Positions 1 through 9,832 of a stretch of DNA of 64,000 nt are shown here, in pieces (position 1 is the first letter of the stretch; each line of letters begins with the position of its first letter). This DNA is from Aphanomyces cochlioides (lineage: Eukaryota > Oomycota > Saprolegniomycetes > Saprolegniales > Verrucalvaceae). The DNA lies in the NCBI GenBank assembly GCA_019828595.1, contig JAHQRK010000005.1, forward strand, positions 2,666,001 to 2,730,000. The letters run 5' to 3'. Under the pieces are notes generated by a model, which was not told the DNA's origin, did no database searches, and worked only from the letters and a program-made list of their open reading frames with translations. Position numbers and translations under genes: made by a program.

Positions 1-1374
1 GAAGAGGAAAAGCATGGTCCCAAGGGTCTCTGGGCTGAGCCTGCTAAAAAGGACGACGACGATGAGGACGAAGACGACAGCGAAGACGATAGTGACGTTG
101 ATGAAAACGATCCCTTGGGCCTAAAAAAAGCTGCCGCTGAAGAAGACGACGGGTAAGTTGTGGCCTTGAGTAGCAGCCTCTTACAGCCTCCGCGTAGATT
201 TGACAAGGAAAAACTGCGTCAATTCGAGCTCGAGAAATTGCGTTACTACTACGCCGTCGCAACTTTCAACACCGTCGCTGCTGCCAGCGCAGTCTTTGAT
301 GCCTGCGATGGCTTGGAATATGAAACTTCGAGCAACACGCTGGACTTGCGCTTCGTTCCAGATGATGTTACGTTCACAAACACTCCAAAGGAAAGCGCCA
401 AGTCCGTGCCAGACACATACAAACCTGCCATCTTTGCAACATTGGCGCTGCAAAGTACCGAACTTGAATGCACTTGGGATCAAGACGACGGCGAGCGATT
501 GGAAAAATTGACTCGCCAGGCCAACTGGAAGGACATGCGCGACGATGACTTTGAAGCCTTTGTCGCCTCGGAAGGCTCCTCTGGCGATGGAGGAGGTGAA
601 GGATCTGATGGTGAAGATGTCGAAGCCATCAAGAAGAGGTATCGCAAGGCTCTCTTGGGTAGCGACAACGAAGACAATGGTGATGACGATGATGATGATG
701 GCAACAAGGAGATGCAGGATGAAGAAGGAGATATGGAAATGACTTTCAACGACGCCACGGACGTCCTCAAAGCCAAGAAGCAACGCGACATCGAAGCCAA
801 CGAGACGCCATTTGAAAAATACCAGCGAGAAAAGAAGCATGAGAAGAACTTGAAGAAGCACGAGAAGCGACAGAAGGCGAAAGAAGCACAGAAAGCTCAG
901 CTGGAAACCTTGAAACAAGCCAAGAAGTCCAAGAAGAAGGATGGTGCTGCTGCCGCCGCAGTTGAGGAAGAAGAAGACGATGCACGTGACTTCGATATGA
1001 AGGTTATTGGCAAATTGGAAAAGCATAAAGATAAGAAGGGCAAGCGACATAAGAAGGAGCTTGAAAAGCTGAAAGCCACGGCGTCTGGTCTCCAGCAAGG
1101 ATTTGCATTCAATGCCGAGGATGAACGTTTTGCCCAACTCGTCACCAACAACCCAGACTTCAGCTTGGACCCGACGGATTCGCGCTTCAAGAAGACACAA
1201 GCCACAGAAGCAATCTTTGAAACTCGACGGAAGAAGACAGCGAATGGTGCCATTGCAGAGCCAAACAACTCCTCAGACGCCAAACCAATCAACGAGTTGA
1301 CCTCGATTGTGGAAAACCTCAAGCGCAAGGCCAAAGACACGAACAAACCCAACAAGAAACCCAACCGATTCTAG
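1..1374 (+). CDS. ESF1: ESF1-like pre-rRNA processing protein (5' part outside window)
   Basis: ESF1 is a nucleolar protein of the small-subunit processome needed for 18S rRNA maturation. Exon 1 fills 1-152 (open frame from base 1, HGPKGLW followed by an acidic run). A 45-nt GT-AG intron follows at 153-197, and the last exon is 198-1374. The phase across the intron is consistent (gg|a = Gly, then FDKEKLRQFELEKLRYYYAV). The YYYAV, CDGLEYE and LDLRFVPDD segments and the 'ATLALQSTELECTWD' stretch are the ESF1 core as known from yeast and human. Acidic and Lys-rich low-complexity tracts follow, and the C-terminal NUC153-like segment contains DERFAQLVTNNPDFSLDPTD and FKKTQATEAI. Only the last part of the protein is in the window. 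An ATG at 160 lies inside the intron and is not a start. Confidence 0.9.
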
Positions 1375-1688
1375 GCTGATCCTTCCATCATGGTTGCTTT
1401 CATGACTTTGCTTTTGATGCAATAAACCTAAAAACCTAAAAATAAACCGATCAGTAATCATCAGCTTGAAGGTTCTTTTCAGAACAAGACGATTGAACCA
1501 TAAAATGTCATTTGATGTCATCTTTTGTCAATATTGTTGTAACGCATTGTACTGTCTGTACTGTAATTTTACTAGTATATTCAACATGAATTGTAAGCCA
1601 ATACAATGAATGTATGCATTGAATGTACGAAAACCACGAGCGGTCCTGCAAGGAGTGGTGTGCAGTCATTTCCCCGAACGAAAGCAAG

Positions 1689-1913
1689 ATGGTCGCCGAG
1701 AAAGTCGTCCGCTGGCACAAGATTGGCCTTGCCAACTACATCGTCCACGAATTCAACCGCCCTATGTTCCGTCCCTTCGTGTACGGCGGCATTGCCTCTC
1801 TTTTCATCTGCGGTGTCCTCCCAACCTGGGGCGCGTCCGACGAAGACAAGAACAAGTCCGTCTACTGGAAGCGCGTTAACGGCAAGTTCGACTGGGCTGC
1901 CGAACACCACTAA
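1689..1913 (+). CDS. Small single-pass membrane protein, function unknown
   Basis: A 74-residue protein starting MVAEKVVRWHKIGLANYI. One hydrophobic stretch near residues 28-42 (PFVYGGIASLFICGVLP) is flanked by a basic N-terminal segment and a charged C-terminal tail ending WAAEHH. Codon third positions are C/G-rich, like the neighbouring real genes, and the frame is intact. The ATG at 1689 was preferred because the in-frame sequence upstream is less coding-like. Size, basic N-terminus and a single TM resemble accessory subunits of mitochondrial respiratory or ATP-synthase complexes, but no family was recognised. It ends 55 nt before the stop of the convergent RGP1 gene. Confidence 0.6.
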   Translation: MVAEKVVRWHKIGLANYIVHEFNRPMFRPFVYGGIASLFICGVLPTWGASDEDKNKSVYWKRVNGKFDWAAEHH

Positions 1914-1967
1914 ACTGCTACCAAGTGTCATGTCGATCCGTTAACGCTCGTAATGGAGAATCACTAG

Positions 1968-3242
1968 TTAAGCCAACACAACCAGCGTCCGCGATCGAGT
2001 CGGTCCATGGAACAACTGATCAGGAACGTTCAAATGGGATGGATCTGGCACATACGGAGGCACTACGAGCACTGGCGTGCTCCAATTCAACACGCCTTCT
2101 TTCGTTTCGAATGCAAACTCGAGCAGGTATTCGTGCATGACCACATCCGTCTCTATGGACGTCTTGGTATCAATCGGCAGCGAAAATCGCATCTACGTAC
2201 ACTTTGGTCAAACACTACTGCAGAATATCGCGACTACATGTGTCTGCAAGGCATCCATTGTGACTTCCTCAATAGTATGCAACGTCTGCTTGGCGACAAC
2301 GCGGCCAGGATGCAAGGACAATTCGCCGAGTCGCTCTTCAACAACAAGCGAGGCAGAGATTGATGCACATGAGATCATAGCTGCTTCAAAGTCAAGCAAC
2401 AGAAGGATCTCATCGCCTGGCATATATCGTTGCTTGAAGAACTTGACAATGACCAAATGATTCTTGTCCTGGCGGATCGTGTACTGCCTCGTTTGAGTAC
2501 CACCGCCGCGCTCTAAGAAGGATCTAAATGGCATCACCACATCCTAGCCATACCTGTTTCAACTCGTCCATGCATTAAGCGTGGCTTCATTTCAAATGGG
2601 ATCTCATGGCCATGACGGACTGCCACCGGCGTCGCTCGATTGTCGTCAGTTGGGGACGTCAGGGAAAACGGAATTGACGATGGACTTGTCGCGACCTTAT
2701 TGAGAGATGGAGAGGCAAAGTAGTAAGCTTTGGCGTAGATGTCAAAAGGAAGGTGCAAGCATTGCACTTCGGCAGTTCCTTGGATCTTAAACGTGAACGA
2801 GACCACGTAAAACACTCGCGCAGAGGTCCCTATTAATCGTGTCGTGATGAGGGAAGTAGGGAGCAAACATACCTTTGAACGAAGGACACATGATTGACGG
2901 CAAACCTATGGCATAATGCGATTGAATCGTGTATGGCACGTCAATTTCAGAGTAGAGAACGGTGGGTTTACTTTGGTAAATGCACACGCCAGTCGGTCCT
3001 GAGAATGTCTTGACATCAGGGAGCTTAAGCGTCTTGGCAAAGCTTTCGTCGAGTGCATCCGACGAGACGAGCGGGATAGTCAGCGCGTCTGCGTCGACAC
3101 AAAGATGACCGTGGACTTGCGCAACGCCCCATTCAATATACAAATGCGTGGGGGAATCAATCTTGACATAGCCACGGACAGTCGTTCCCGCGTGAAAGTA
3201 CGAGCAAGTCAGATGCGCCGTGAGGTTGACCGTGTCTTGCAT
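1968..3242 (-). CDS. RGP1: RGP1-like RAB6/Ypt6 GEF complex subunit
   Basis: RGP1 pairs with RIC1 to form the exchange factor for Ypt6/RAB6 at the Golgi. Four exons on the minus strand: 3242-2873, 2829-2554, 2512-2238 and 2192-1968. They are separated by introns of 43, 41 and 45 nt with GTATGT, GTATGG and GTAGTC donors, and the total is 1146 nt (381 aa), all phases agreeing. Family-like segments are SCSYF/AGTTVRGYVKI near the N-terminus, SKPTVLYSEIDVPY, the PSFKG|TSARVFYVVSFTFKIQG junction spanning intron 1, DFEAAMISCASISASLVVEER, and a C-terminal LNWSTPVLVVPPYVP like the end of other RGP1 proteins. The arrestin-like beta-rich character fits. A CCAAT-type box lies about 30 nt upstream. Assignment rests on recognised motifs, not on an alignment. 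Confidence 0.82.
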
Positions 3243-3272
3243 CTTTGATAGTGTCTTCCATCGACCGTTTTA

Positions 3273-3329
3273 ATTGGTTGAAAATAATATTGTCCTTTTC
3301 AGTGAAATGTGGACTTGGCAGGTCATTGG
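3273..3329. promoter_or_regulatory. CCAAT-type boxes between divergent RGP1 and the 3414 ORF
   Basis: ATTGG occurs at 3273-3277 and again at 3325-3329 in the 171-bp gap between the RGP1 start (3242, minus) and a small plus-strand ORF (3414). The position and the repeated motif match the boxes before other genes in this window. Regulatory role is inferred. Confidence 0.4.
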
Positions 3330-3413
3330 CCAAATCGCATAGCAATCGACTATGCTAAATTTAATGTGAAATATTGTATAGTATACAAAGTTAAGTACAA
3401 TTTCTTCCTAGCA

Positions 3414-3563
3414 ATGGTACCTGCATCCCAGAAAACCGTCATGCATGATTTCTACGCCCAATACAACCTCGTTATGAAGTGTCAAGACGCCGCGCGTATC
3501 TTCCGCGAGTCAGCGTCCATCTTGGCCTTTCCCCGCGGCCTTTCCCCCAAGTCATATAATTAA
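3414..3563 (+). CDS. Short ORF, 49 aa, possible small gene or 3' exon
   Basis: Encodes MVPASQKTVMHDFYAQYNLV and on to a Ser-Pro-Lys-Ser-Tyr-Asn end. Codon usage changes abruptly from the AT-rich upstream sequence to GC-rich third positions exactly at the ATG. A splice-acceptor-like TTCTTCCTAG sits just before it, so this may be the second exon of a gene whose first exon is tiny or non-coding. The helical, mixed-charge protein could be a small mitochondrial factor, but no family was recognised. It is divergent from RGP1. Confidence 0.4.
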   Translation: MVPASQKTVMHDFYAQYNLVMKCQDAARIFRESASILAFPRGLSPKSYN

Positions 3564-3757
3564 GGTGATTTTATTGGTCAAAATATTGAAAATACTGATA
3601 AATGATTGGCTAGTCGATTGTTAGTCGATTCTGGCAAGTCGATTCGATTCGGCAGCCCAGTCCAATTTGGAATCGAGTGCATAATACAAATATCCAATTA
3701 AATCACATTAGTTTAATATTTTTAGTGAATCAAATCCAAATTTGGATTTTATTTTAG

Positions 3758-3764
3758 CCAATCA
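3758..3764 (-). promoter_or_regulatory. CCAATCA box upstream of the IQ/WW gene
   Basis: CCAATCA at 3758-3764 lies 67 nt before the ATG at 3831, in an otherwise very AT-rich spacer (3564-3830) with no gene. Placement matches the CCAAT-type boxes of other genes here. Confidence 0.4.
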
Positions 3765-3830
3765 AATTTCTTAGGCGGGTCAACAACGAAACCGATCTTG
3801 ACAGTTTCAAAAAGAAAGCAGCATGACGAG

Positions 3831-6744
3831 ATGGATCCTGTAGTCGAAGCCAGCGCTTACATTGCCCACCGCTGGCCACGCCCGCTGGATTCAAAGGTCA
3901 CCGATGCCACCATGTCATGGCAAGGAGCTGCGCACGTCCAATTGGACCATCAGCGCCCTCTGCAGCCGTTAGACATTGGTCTAACGGCGTACCAGCCTCT
4001 GTTTTGCGAGCAATTCATGGAGACACATTCTGGCATTGCAATGGAGTGTGCCTTTCGATCCAAGACGCCACGCACGCGTCCAAGCTCACCATTGCCAAGA
4101 AAGCTCGTACGACCACGCCCCCTATCAGCTACGACCAAACGAGCACAAGAGCCATTGCCAGACCAAAACGTCGACAGTGTAGCCATGATCTACCGCAGCC
4201 CACATTTCAAGCAGCGTGTATTGCAACAACTCGAAGCTGAAACGTACCGACTGCTGGATAAAACGTCAAAGATCGCATGGAACGAATGCTCGTGCGGGCC
4301 TGCAATATGTGCCGTAAGGTCGAAGAATCATTCAGAGGTAAGCGTGTTGAGTTGGCATTGATTGAGCATCCACAGACTACGAGGAGGTATAGACAGAGTA
4401 AGGTCTCTCCTGTGGATTAAATTGTAGGACAGCATCACGGCATGAGGTAGATCAAGCTTGCCGTCGCATCTACAAGTTTGTGTGTCGGCAGTACTTGCGG
4501 CGAAAGCGAAATCGAGTCCTAATGGAGCTACAAGAAAAACATCCCGAGCTGCTCGAAGACGCAACTCTTAGACCAGTGAGCGCCACTGTGCCTCGACGTC
4601 AGTCGCAAGCAATGAAATGTACAGACCACGACGTGGATCCACCACCTTGCAAGCCTAGAAACAAAACAAAACTTAAGTCAAAAGCACGCTCGAAACATCC
4701 AAGAACAGTTGATAAACCAGCTTCAGTTGAGACTAAAACAACTCAGCAAAGTCAACGAACTCACTCTGGTATGAAGAGCTCGGTGTCCATCAACGATCCG
4801 TTGGCGCGGGTTAAGCGAGAAGTGGCCAGGACAAAGGCGACATCGGCTTTGAAACTCAGTCTTAATCAGCGCCAAACTGAAGCAGAGCGTGGTGAAGCGT
4901 ACATCCGTGGGGAAAGCGCCATGATGGCGATTGATTCCTACTTGCGAAAGAAGCAACGAGACCACAAACGTCGTCGAGTCGTCGTGGGTGTGCTTAAAAT
5001 CACTCCTGTGAAATACATGAGGACCGAGACACTCACCCACGTCGTCGTCCTTGTGCTTCAGCGACCCTCTTGCGTGATTTACGAGCTACGGCAAGTAAGC
5101 ATCTCTGAAAAGATTGCGATTCACCTCGCTGTCTAGTCCTTGGCGACTGGTCCATTGGCCGAGACGTTCGAGGTGGGCGGAGTCTCCTTTCGGTTGAGCT
5201 CTGCTCATCGCTCCTCTCGCGTCCTTTTGGCCAAATTCAGTGACCGCGATCGACTGACAAGTGGGAACGACGTCGCGAAGATCGACCAAGTGACTATTTC
5301 CTGCGACTCCAAGACATCCCCCGACAAGCTTGTGGTCAAACCTACTAGCATGAACGATCCTATTGAGGAAGCGAGCCACAAACAAAGCCCCCGCCTTGGT
5401 CCCATCATTGGCTCTAAAGCTGTCGACTACTCTTCATCATGCGCGGCGATTGCATCACCAACTCCAGTGTTTCACCGCCTCGTGCCGATTCCGCCGTTCA
5501 ACACGCCAACTTCGAACCAACTGAGCATCGATTCCCCTTATGTCGCTCGAGAAACAGTCGCCCCTTCGACCGATGAAGAAGCAGAATTGATTGCATCCGT
5601 TGAGTGTCAATTTGTGGCCGCGACGAGGATTCAGCAGTGCTACAGTCGCTTTCGTGAGCGCAGGTTCTCTCAAGGAGTGGCCAACGACCTGAGTTTACTG
5701 GATCGAGACAAGTTCCATGAGACACCTTTGAACATTCCATCGACGCCGTCAAGCCTCGATGGTCTATCCCATGCAGGGTCATCCCCCGCGACTCCAACTC
5801 GTCATGAGAGTCCAAATGCATCAGATAACCACAGCGAAGTTGAAATTCTCGAATTCATTCACCGACTATTCCATACAGCCAAGATCATCCAGCGAGCCTT
5901 TCGCCGCTTTCGAGGCTTCCTCCACCAAAAAAATCACAATCTCAACTTTGCCGCGTGTCGAATTCAAAGACAGTATCGCGTCTACGTCAACCGATGTGAA
6001 ATCCAAATGGGGCTCAGGACATTCCTGGCCAAGCACCGCCGCGTCGAACGATTGCGAGTGCAAAAACAAAAGCCAAGGATGATGCCGTGGCGAGTTGCAG
6101 CTTATGTAGCCGTCGCGATTTGTCGTTTCCGACGGAGAGTTCATGAACACCGCTTGTTCATAGCCAAAAGTGGAGCTGTGACGACGATCCAGCGGCAATA
6201 CCGAGTGCACCGATGGCGGAGGGCATTCCAAGCTAGTCTACGTCAGTTGTTGCTGCAGAAACAAGAAGAAGCAGAGGTGGCAGGAGTTCTGCCCGTCAGC
6301 GAAAGTGAAGCATGGCAGCCGTTTGTCGACGAAGCGAGCGGGGCGACGTACTACAACAATTCTATCACTGGTGAATCCAAATGGTCGTTGGAAGAAACAC
6401 AGCCAGAGCTCTCCGTGTCCCCGATTGAAGTCATGGAAGACGAGGAGTATGTGATTGAAGGGCTGGATCTCCGACAATTGTCAGTGGTGGGCGATGAGCC
6501 GGCGCCACTTCAGCCACTTCCACTACTGCCAAATGATCCTGAAGAATGGAGCCAAGTCGTCGACGAGGGTGGCTACATCTACTATCTCCATAGTCGCACC
6601 AATGAAACCTCGTGGCAACCACCAGAGTCATGGCGCGTGACTTCCACCGACGCGTCCGAGTGGCAGACATTTACCACTCCGCAAGGCTCTCTCTTTTACT
6701 ACAACACATCCACTGGCGAGACAAGCTGGCAATGTCCTATGTAA
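3831..6744 (+). CDS. Large IQ-motif and WW-domain protein (exon structure of the 5' half tentative)
   Basis: The 3' exon, 5137-6744, is one open frame. It has four IQ-like calmodulin-binding motifs (around TRIQQCYSRFRERR, KIIQRAFRRFRGF, CRIQRQYRVYVNR and TTIQRQYRVHRWRR) and then three WW domains (WQPFVDEASGATYYNNSITG, WSQVVDEGGYIYYLHSRTNE, WQTFTTPQGSLFYYNTSTGE, each with a second W/P region). A 42-nt in-phase intron, 5095-5136, joins it to a Lys/Arg-rich exon (about 4428-5094, with CRRIYKFVCRQYLRRKRNRV). The first exon runs 3831-4337. Two small introns (4338-4375, 4387-4427) around an 11-nt exon keep the frame. However, the sequence near 4265-4337 reads more plausibly in another frame, so a base error or missed exon is possible. 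Likely a cytoskeletal or flagellar calmodulin-binding scaffold, by analogy with other IQ/WW proteins; the exact role is unknown. Confidence 0.65.
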
Positions 6745-7955
6745 TATTTGAAAAGGCCAATCAAGCTAATGTACAAACTGTTCCCATGACTATTCATGCT
6801 GTTGAAGTCGCTCAATGCTAACCATGAGCTTTACAGCATCCCCAGCCCTGAAATCCTCTCAACAATCCAAACCTGAGCTTGAGATGCCATGACACAAAGG
6901 AGAACGAGGGTCAAAACTCACCGCGCACCAAAATTCACGGCAATATTCATAATAGAATGCTTTCACGCGTCGACAATGAGATTGTGAGTTGGAGAAAGAA
7001 AAACTACAACCTCGTGGAAAGTTCAGATTGATTGGAGTGGAGACCATTGCGGAGACCTCTGAGCGATACAAATCGCTTACAACCAGTCACCAGTGGGGCT
7101 CGGAGGATTCTCGTTGCGATCTGGTCTCCTTCCTACTGAAAGCAGGTTGAATTTCCTCCTGAGTGCCTCTTCATGATCTTGGACTCTGCAGTCATGAAAC
7201 GTCAGCGAAATAAAAACGCAACCATTTTTAAGCTTGCTTTTTGTATGTAATAAAATAAAAGTGAGTGTTTATCAGTGAATTCCCTTAAATGTATATCGCT
7301 GTCTCAAGTGTCTTGCCACATCACGTTCCACCTTCCATGGCTGACATTGTAACTGCGTCATGTTGAAGTTCCCATAAAACTTTCCTACTCTTCCATCATG
7401 GTACATAGCACCTACAGCTCTTTGAAACGAGTTCGCAGCGGTTGAAACGATCTGGCCTTCATGAGGGAAACGTTCTTTCTACAATGTGACAGATTCCACG
7501 TTATTACTATTGTCTTGGTCCATTACATTTCCCAAGTCGTTCTCTCGCCACGAATTCAAATATTACAGCCATCGATATAGCAAGTTATGGTTAGCTGGAG
7601 TCTAAGCGTCACTATTAGAAAGGCCTCTGGTGACGTCGTTAACTTGAAAGATCATCTTGGACTTGGTCCAGCTTCCACTTCGCACAAACGTTGAGAGCGG
7701 CGTGTACTTGCTTAAGTGAATATCAACTCAGGTGGATTTGATTGGTGGGTTTGCTGTCCAGTTTGCAATGTATTTTATTACTATCATAATTTTATTCCAC
7801 TTCGTGGTCTACCCATACGAAAAGCAAGTATAAAAACTTGATCAGACAATAAAAATATATTGAATCTCCACCCAAATAGAATAAAATGACGCATTCCATG
7901 GGATAATTCGAATCTCGACATTTGCCGGTAGAAGTTGATCCTCGCGCAGCGCCGC
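6745..7955. other. Intergenic, no gene seen
   Basis: About 1.2 kb downstream of the IQ/WW gene. Short frames occur on both strands, but none shows family motifs, coding-like third positions or consistent splice signals. It becomes AT-rich toward 7780-7890. A TGATTGG-type box at about 7738-7745 is too far from the next ATG (7956) to be confidently assigned. Confidence 0.5.
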
Positions 7956-8945
7956 ATGGGGACGGATCAGGAAGCAAGCGAGCCGAGTATGAGTCGTGCG
8001 GTGGAAAATAACGACCACGTTGAGATCACGATGCATATTCCTCCAGGAGCGCGAACCTCCGAGTCGGAAGGACCCTCGGAAGACGTTGTACTCGTCAAGG
8101 AGAAGAAAACTATGGTCGAACCTCAAGACGATTCGGTCGTGGAGGAAAAAGATTACGTGGACCCGACGTTGTTTTCAGCAGAAGTGTCAAGACATTCGAT
8201 GGACATTGCAGTCCGAAGAGCGAGAAATCTCGAACAAGAACTCCGCGATATGGAAAAGGAAGCTGTGCCGCCACCCCCCGTATCGTACACAAAGGTCTTG
8301 ACCACGGCCGTCACATCTACAGTCATGAATGCCATGAAACGTATATCCATGTCCACGACGACGCGCTACTCTCTCCTCGACACGAATACATCACCATCAG
8401 AAGGATCGATGGACGAGCGAGACGTGGCTGAAGGCGACGGCATGCAACTGAGCCCGATTGGCAATGGAGACGACGATCTTTACCTCGAGCGACGATCAAA
8501 GATCCGACCAGCACTCCGGAAAATTTCAGCATACGACATGACCAAGCGCGATGGATCCAGAAAGAAGAAATCGATTGCGTGGATTGCTCTACCAGGCGAA
8601 GTCGAAGACGACACAAATGTGGACAACGAGTCATTGGAATCGTCGTCCCGAGTGAACGATCAAGTCAAAATCACGATCAACCAGGACACATCGTCGCGGC
8701 CGAAGCGACAGAAAGCTGGCGTCATCCGTCGTTTGAGTCCAATGGAAAAGGAAGAATTGTACGCGGTTCGACCCGACTTGCGCATTGTGCCGAACTGGGC
8801 GCAAAAGTACCGCGAAGAGATGTCGGGTGTCCCCGAGACGGTCCAGTGCAACAACTGGCTCGCTTTCCTCATCCTCTTCTTGATGGCCCTCCTGGTGTTT
8901 TTATTTTATATGATCGGTGTCACAAAGCCCGGCGAGGTTAGCTAG
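7956..8945 (+). CDS. Tail-anchored protein, function unknown
   Basis: A 329-residue protein starting MGTDQEASEPSMSRAVENND. The long N-terminal part is polar, acidic/Ser-rich and likely disordered. It has a short Pro run (PPPPVSYTKV) and a helical segment around SRHSMDIAVRRARNLEQELRDMEKEA. One strongly hydrophobic segment near the C-terminus (about residues 300-323, NNWLAFLILFLMALLVFLFY) is followed by only about 10 residues, which is the layout of a tail-anchored membrane protein facing the cytosol. The ATG at 7956 is the first in frame. No known domain recognised. The single exon has high-GC third positions. Confidence 0.7.
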   Translation: MGTDQEASEPSMSRAVENNDHVEITMHIPPGARTSESEGPSEDVVLVKEKKTMVEPQDDSVVEEKDYVDPTLFSAEVSRHSMDIAVRRARNLEQELRDMEKEAVPPPPVSYTKVLTTAVTSTVMNAMKRISMSTTTRYSLLDTNTSPSEGSMDERDVAEGDGMQLSPIGNGDDDLYLERRSKIRPALRKISAYDMTKRDGSRKKKSIAWIALPGEVEDDTNVDNESLESSSRVNDQVKITINQDTSSRPKRQKAGVIRRLSPMEKEELYAVRPDLRIVPNWAQKYREEMSGVPETVQCNNWLAFLILFLMALLVFLFYMIGVTKPGEVS

Positions 8946-9765
8946 CCAGCTAACGATTCAATGACAGATAGCAGTGTACATACCATCGTCTCCAACAACT
9001 CGCTTCCGCTCTTGCGTCGTGCTCTCTGCCCTCCACCCTCATGAGAAATGTCGAGGCCCATGGAGCAAAGCGGCGGCAATCGCTAAGAAAACTTTTGCAT
9101 ACTAGCTTTGAGACAGACGTCAATGAGCATGGAAACAAGTGATGCTACTCGCCAAAGTGTATTGAGCTTTACAAAGCCACTGCGACACTGCCTGCCTCAA
9201 TCGCCTTCCACGTCATCGAGAGGATTCCAGTCATCACTGCTATCGAGTGACTAAGTGTCGGGAATGGCTCAACTTGCGAAATCATCCTGACGCCACTGGT
9301 CTATCGCTTTGTCAATGCCATACTAGGCTCGCACAGATCCGCAATCCATAAGTCGTACACCTGTCGTCGTCAACCCCCTCGGACAGCATCCAACAAGCTT
9401 TTGATGCGACTTTGAATCCAAGCTTGCATACCTCTGTATACTCTAGTTGCTTCCTAGCTCAAGCAGTCTCCCTAGTGCTCAGGCACCCCGTTGCCGAGTT
9501 CTCCCCAACATTCGGCTGCCCTTGCTTGCCACTGGGCTCCCCTCGTGTCAGCCAGGGGGGCAACAAAACCGCCCATTACTTTTACAATTCAGCTAGTCCA
9601 AGCTTGCAACTTGACATGCATGTAGAGCCAAGCTTCTGCTGCTTGTTGGGCAGCGAGAGAGCTCCAAGATCGCTTCTAGAAGGGTCCATCGTCCATGAGT
9701 TGGACTGTCATGGAGTATAATCACGAAGACCCACAATTCGAGTCAATTGAAGACGTTTTGGCTCA
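8946..9765. other. Intergenic, no gene seen
   Basis: Roughly 0.8 kb between the tail-anchored protein and the PPR gene. A 102-codon frame at 9412-9720 lacks any domain, has an aberrant composition and was not accepted as a gene. The 3' end carries the promoter motif pair annotated next. Confidence 0.5.
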
Positions 9766-9783
9766 TCCGGATATTTATCCGGA
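9766..9783 (+). promoter_or_regulatory. Paired TCCGGA motifs upstream of the PPR gene
   Basis: TCATCCGGATATTTATCCGG: TCCGGA at 9766-9771 and 9778-9783, 50-67 nt before the ATG at 9833. The same palindromic core in the same window precedes five other genes here, so a proximal promoter element is inferred. Confidence 0.55.
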
Positions 9784-9832
9784 AATCTGAACGAGTGTCC
9801 AGGATCAGTGGAGCTGCCAGCGAGAACGATCG

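Noticed and set aside
181..1200. Long minus-strand open frame opposite ESF1
   Set aside because: Antisense shadow of a repetitive acidic/Lys-rich gene; the plus strand has recognisable ESF1 motifs and a phased intron.
9412..9720. 102-codon plus-strand frame upstream of the PPR gene
   Set aside because: No domain, odd Cys/Leu-rich composition, and it runs up against the TCCGGA promoter motif.
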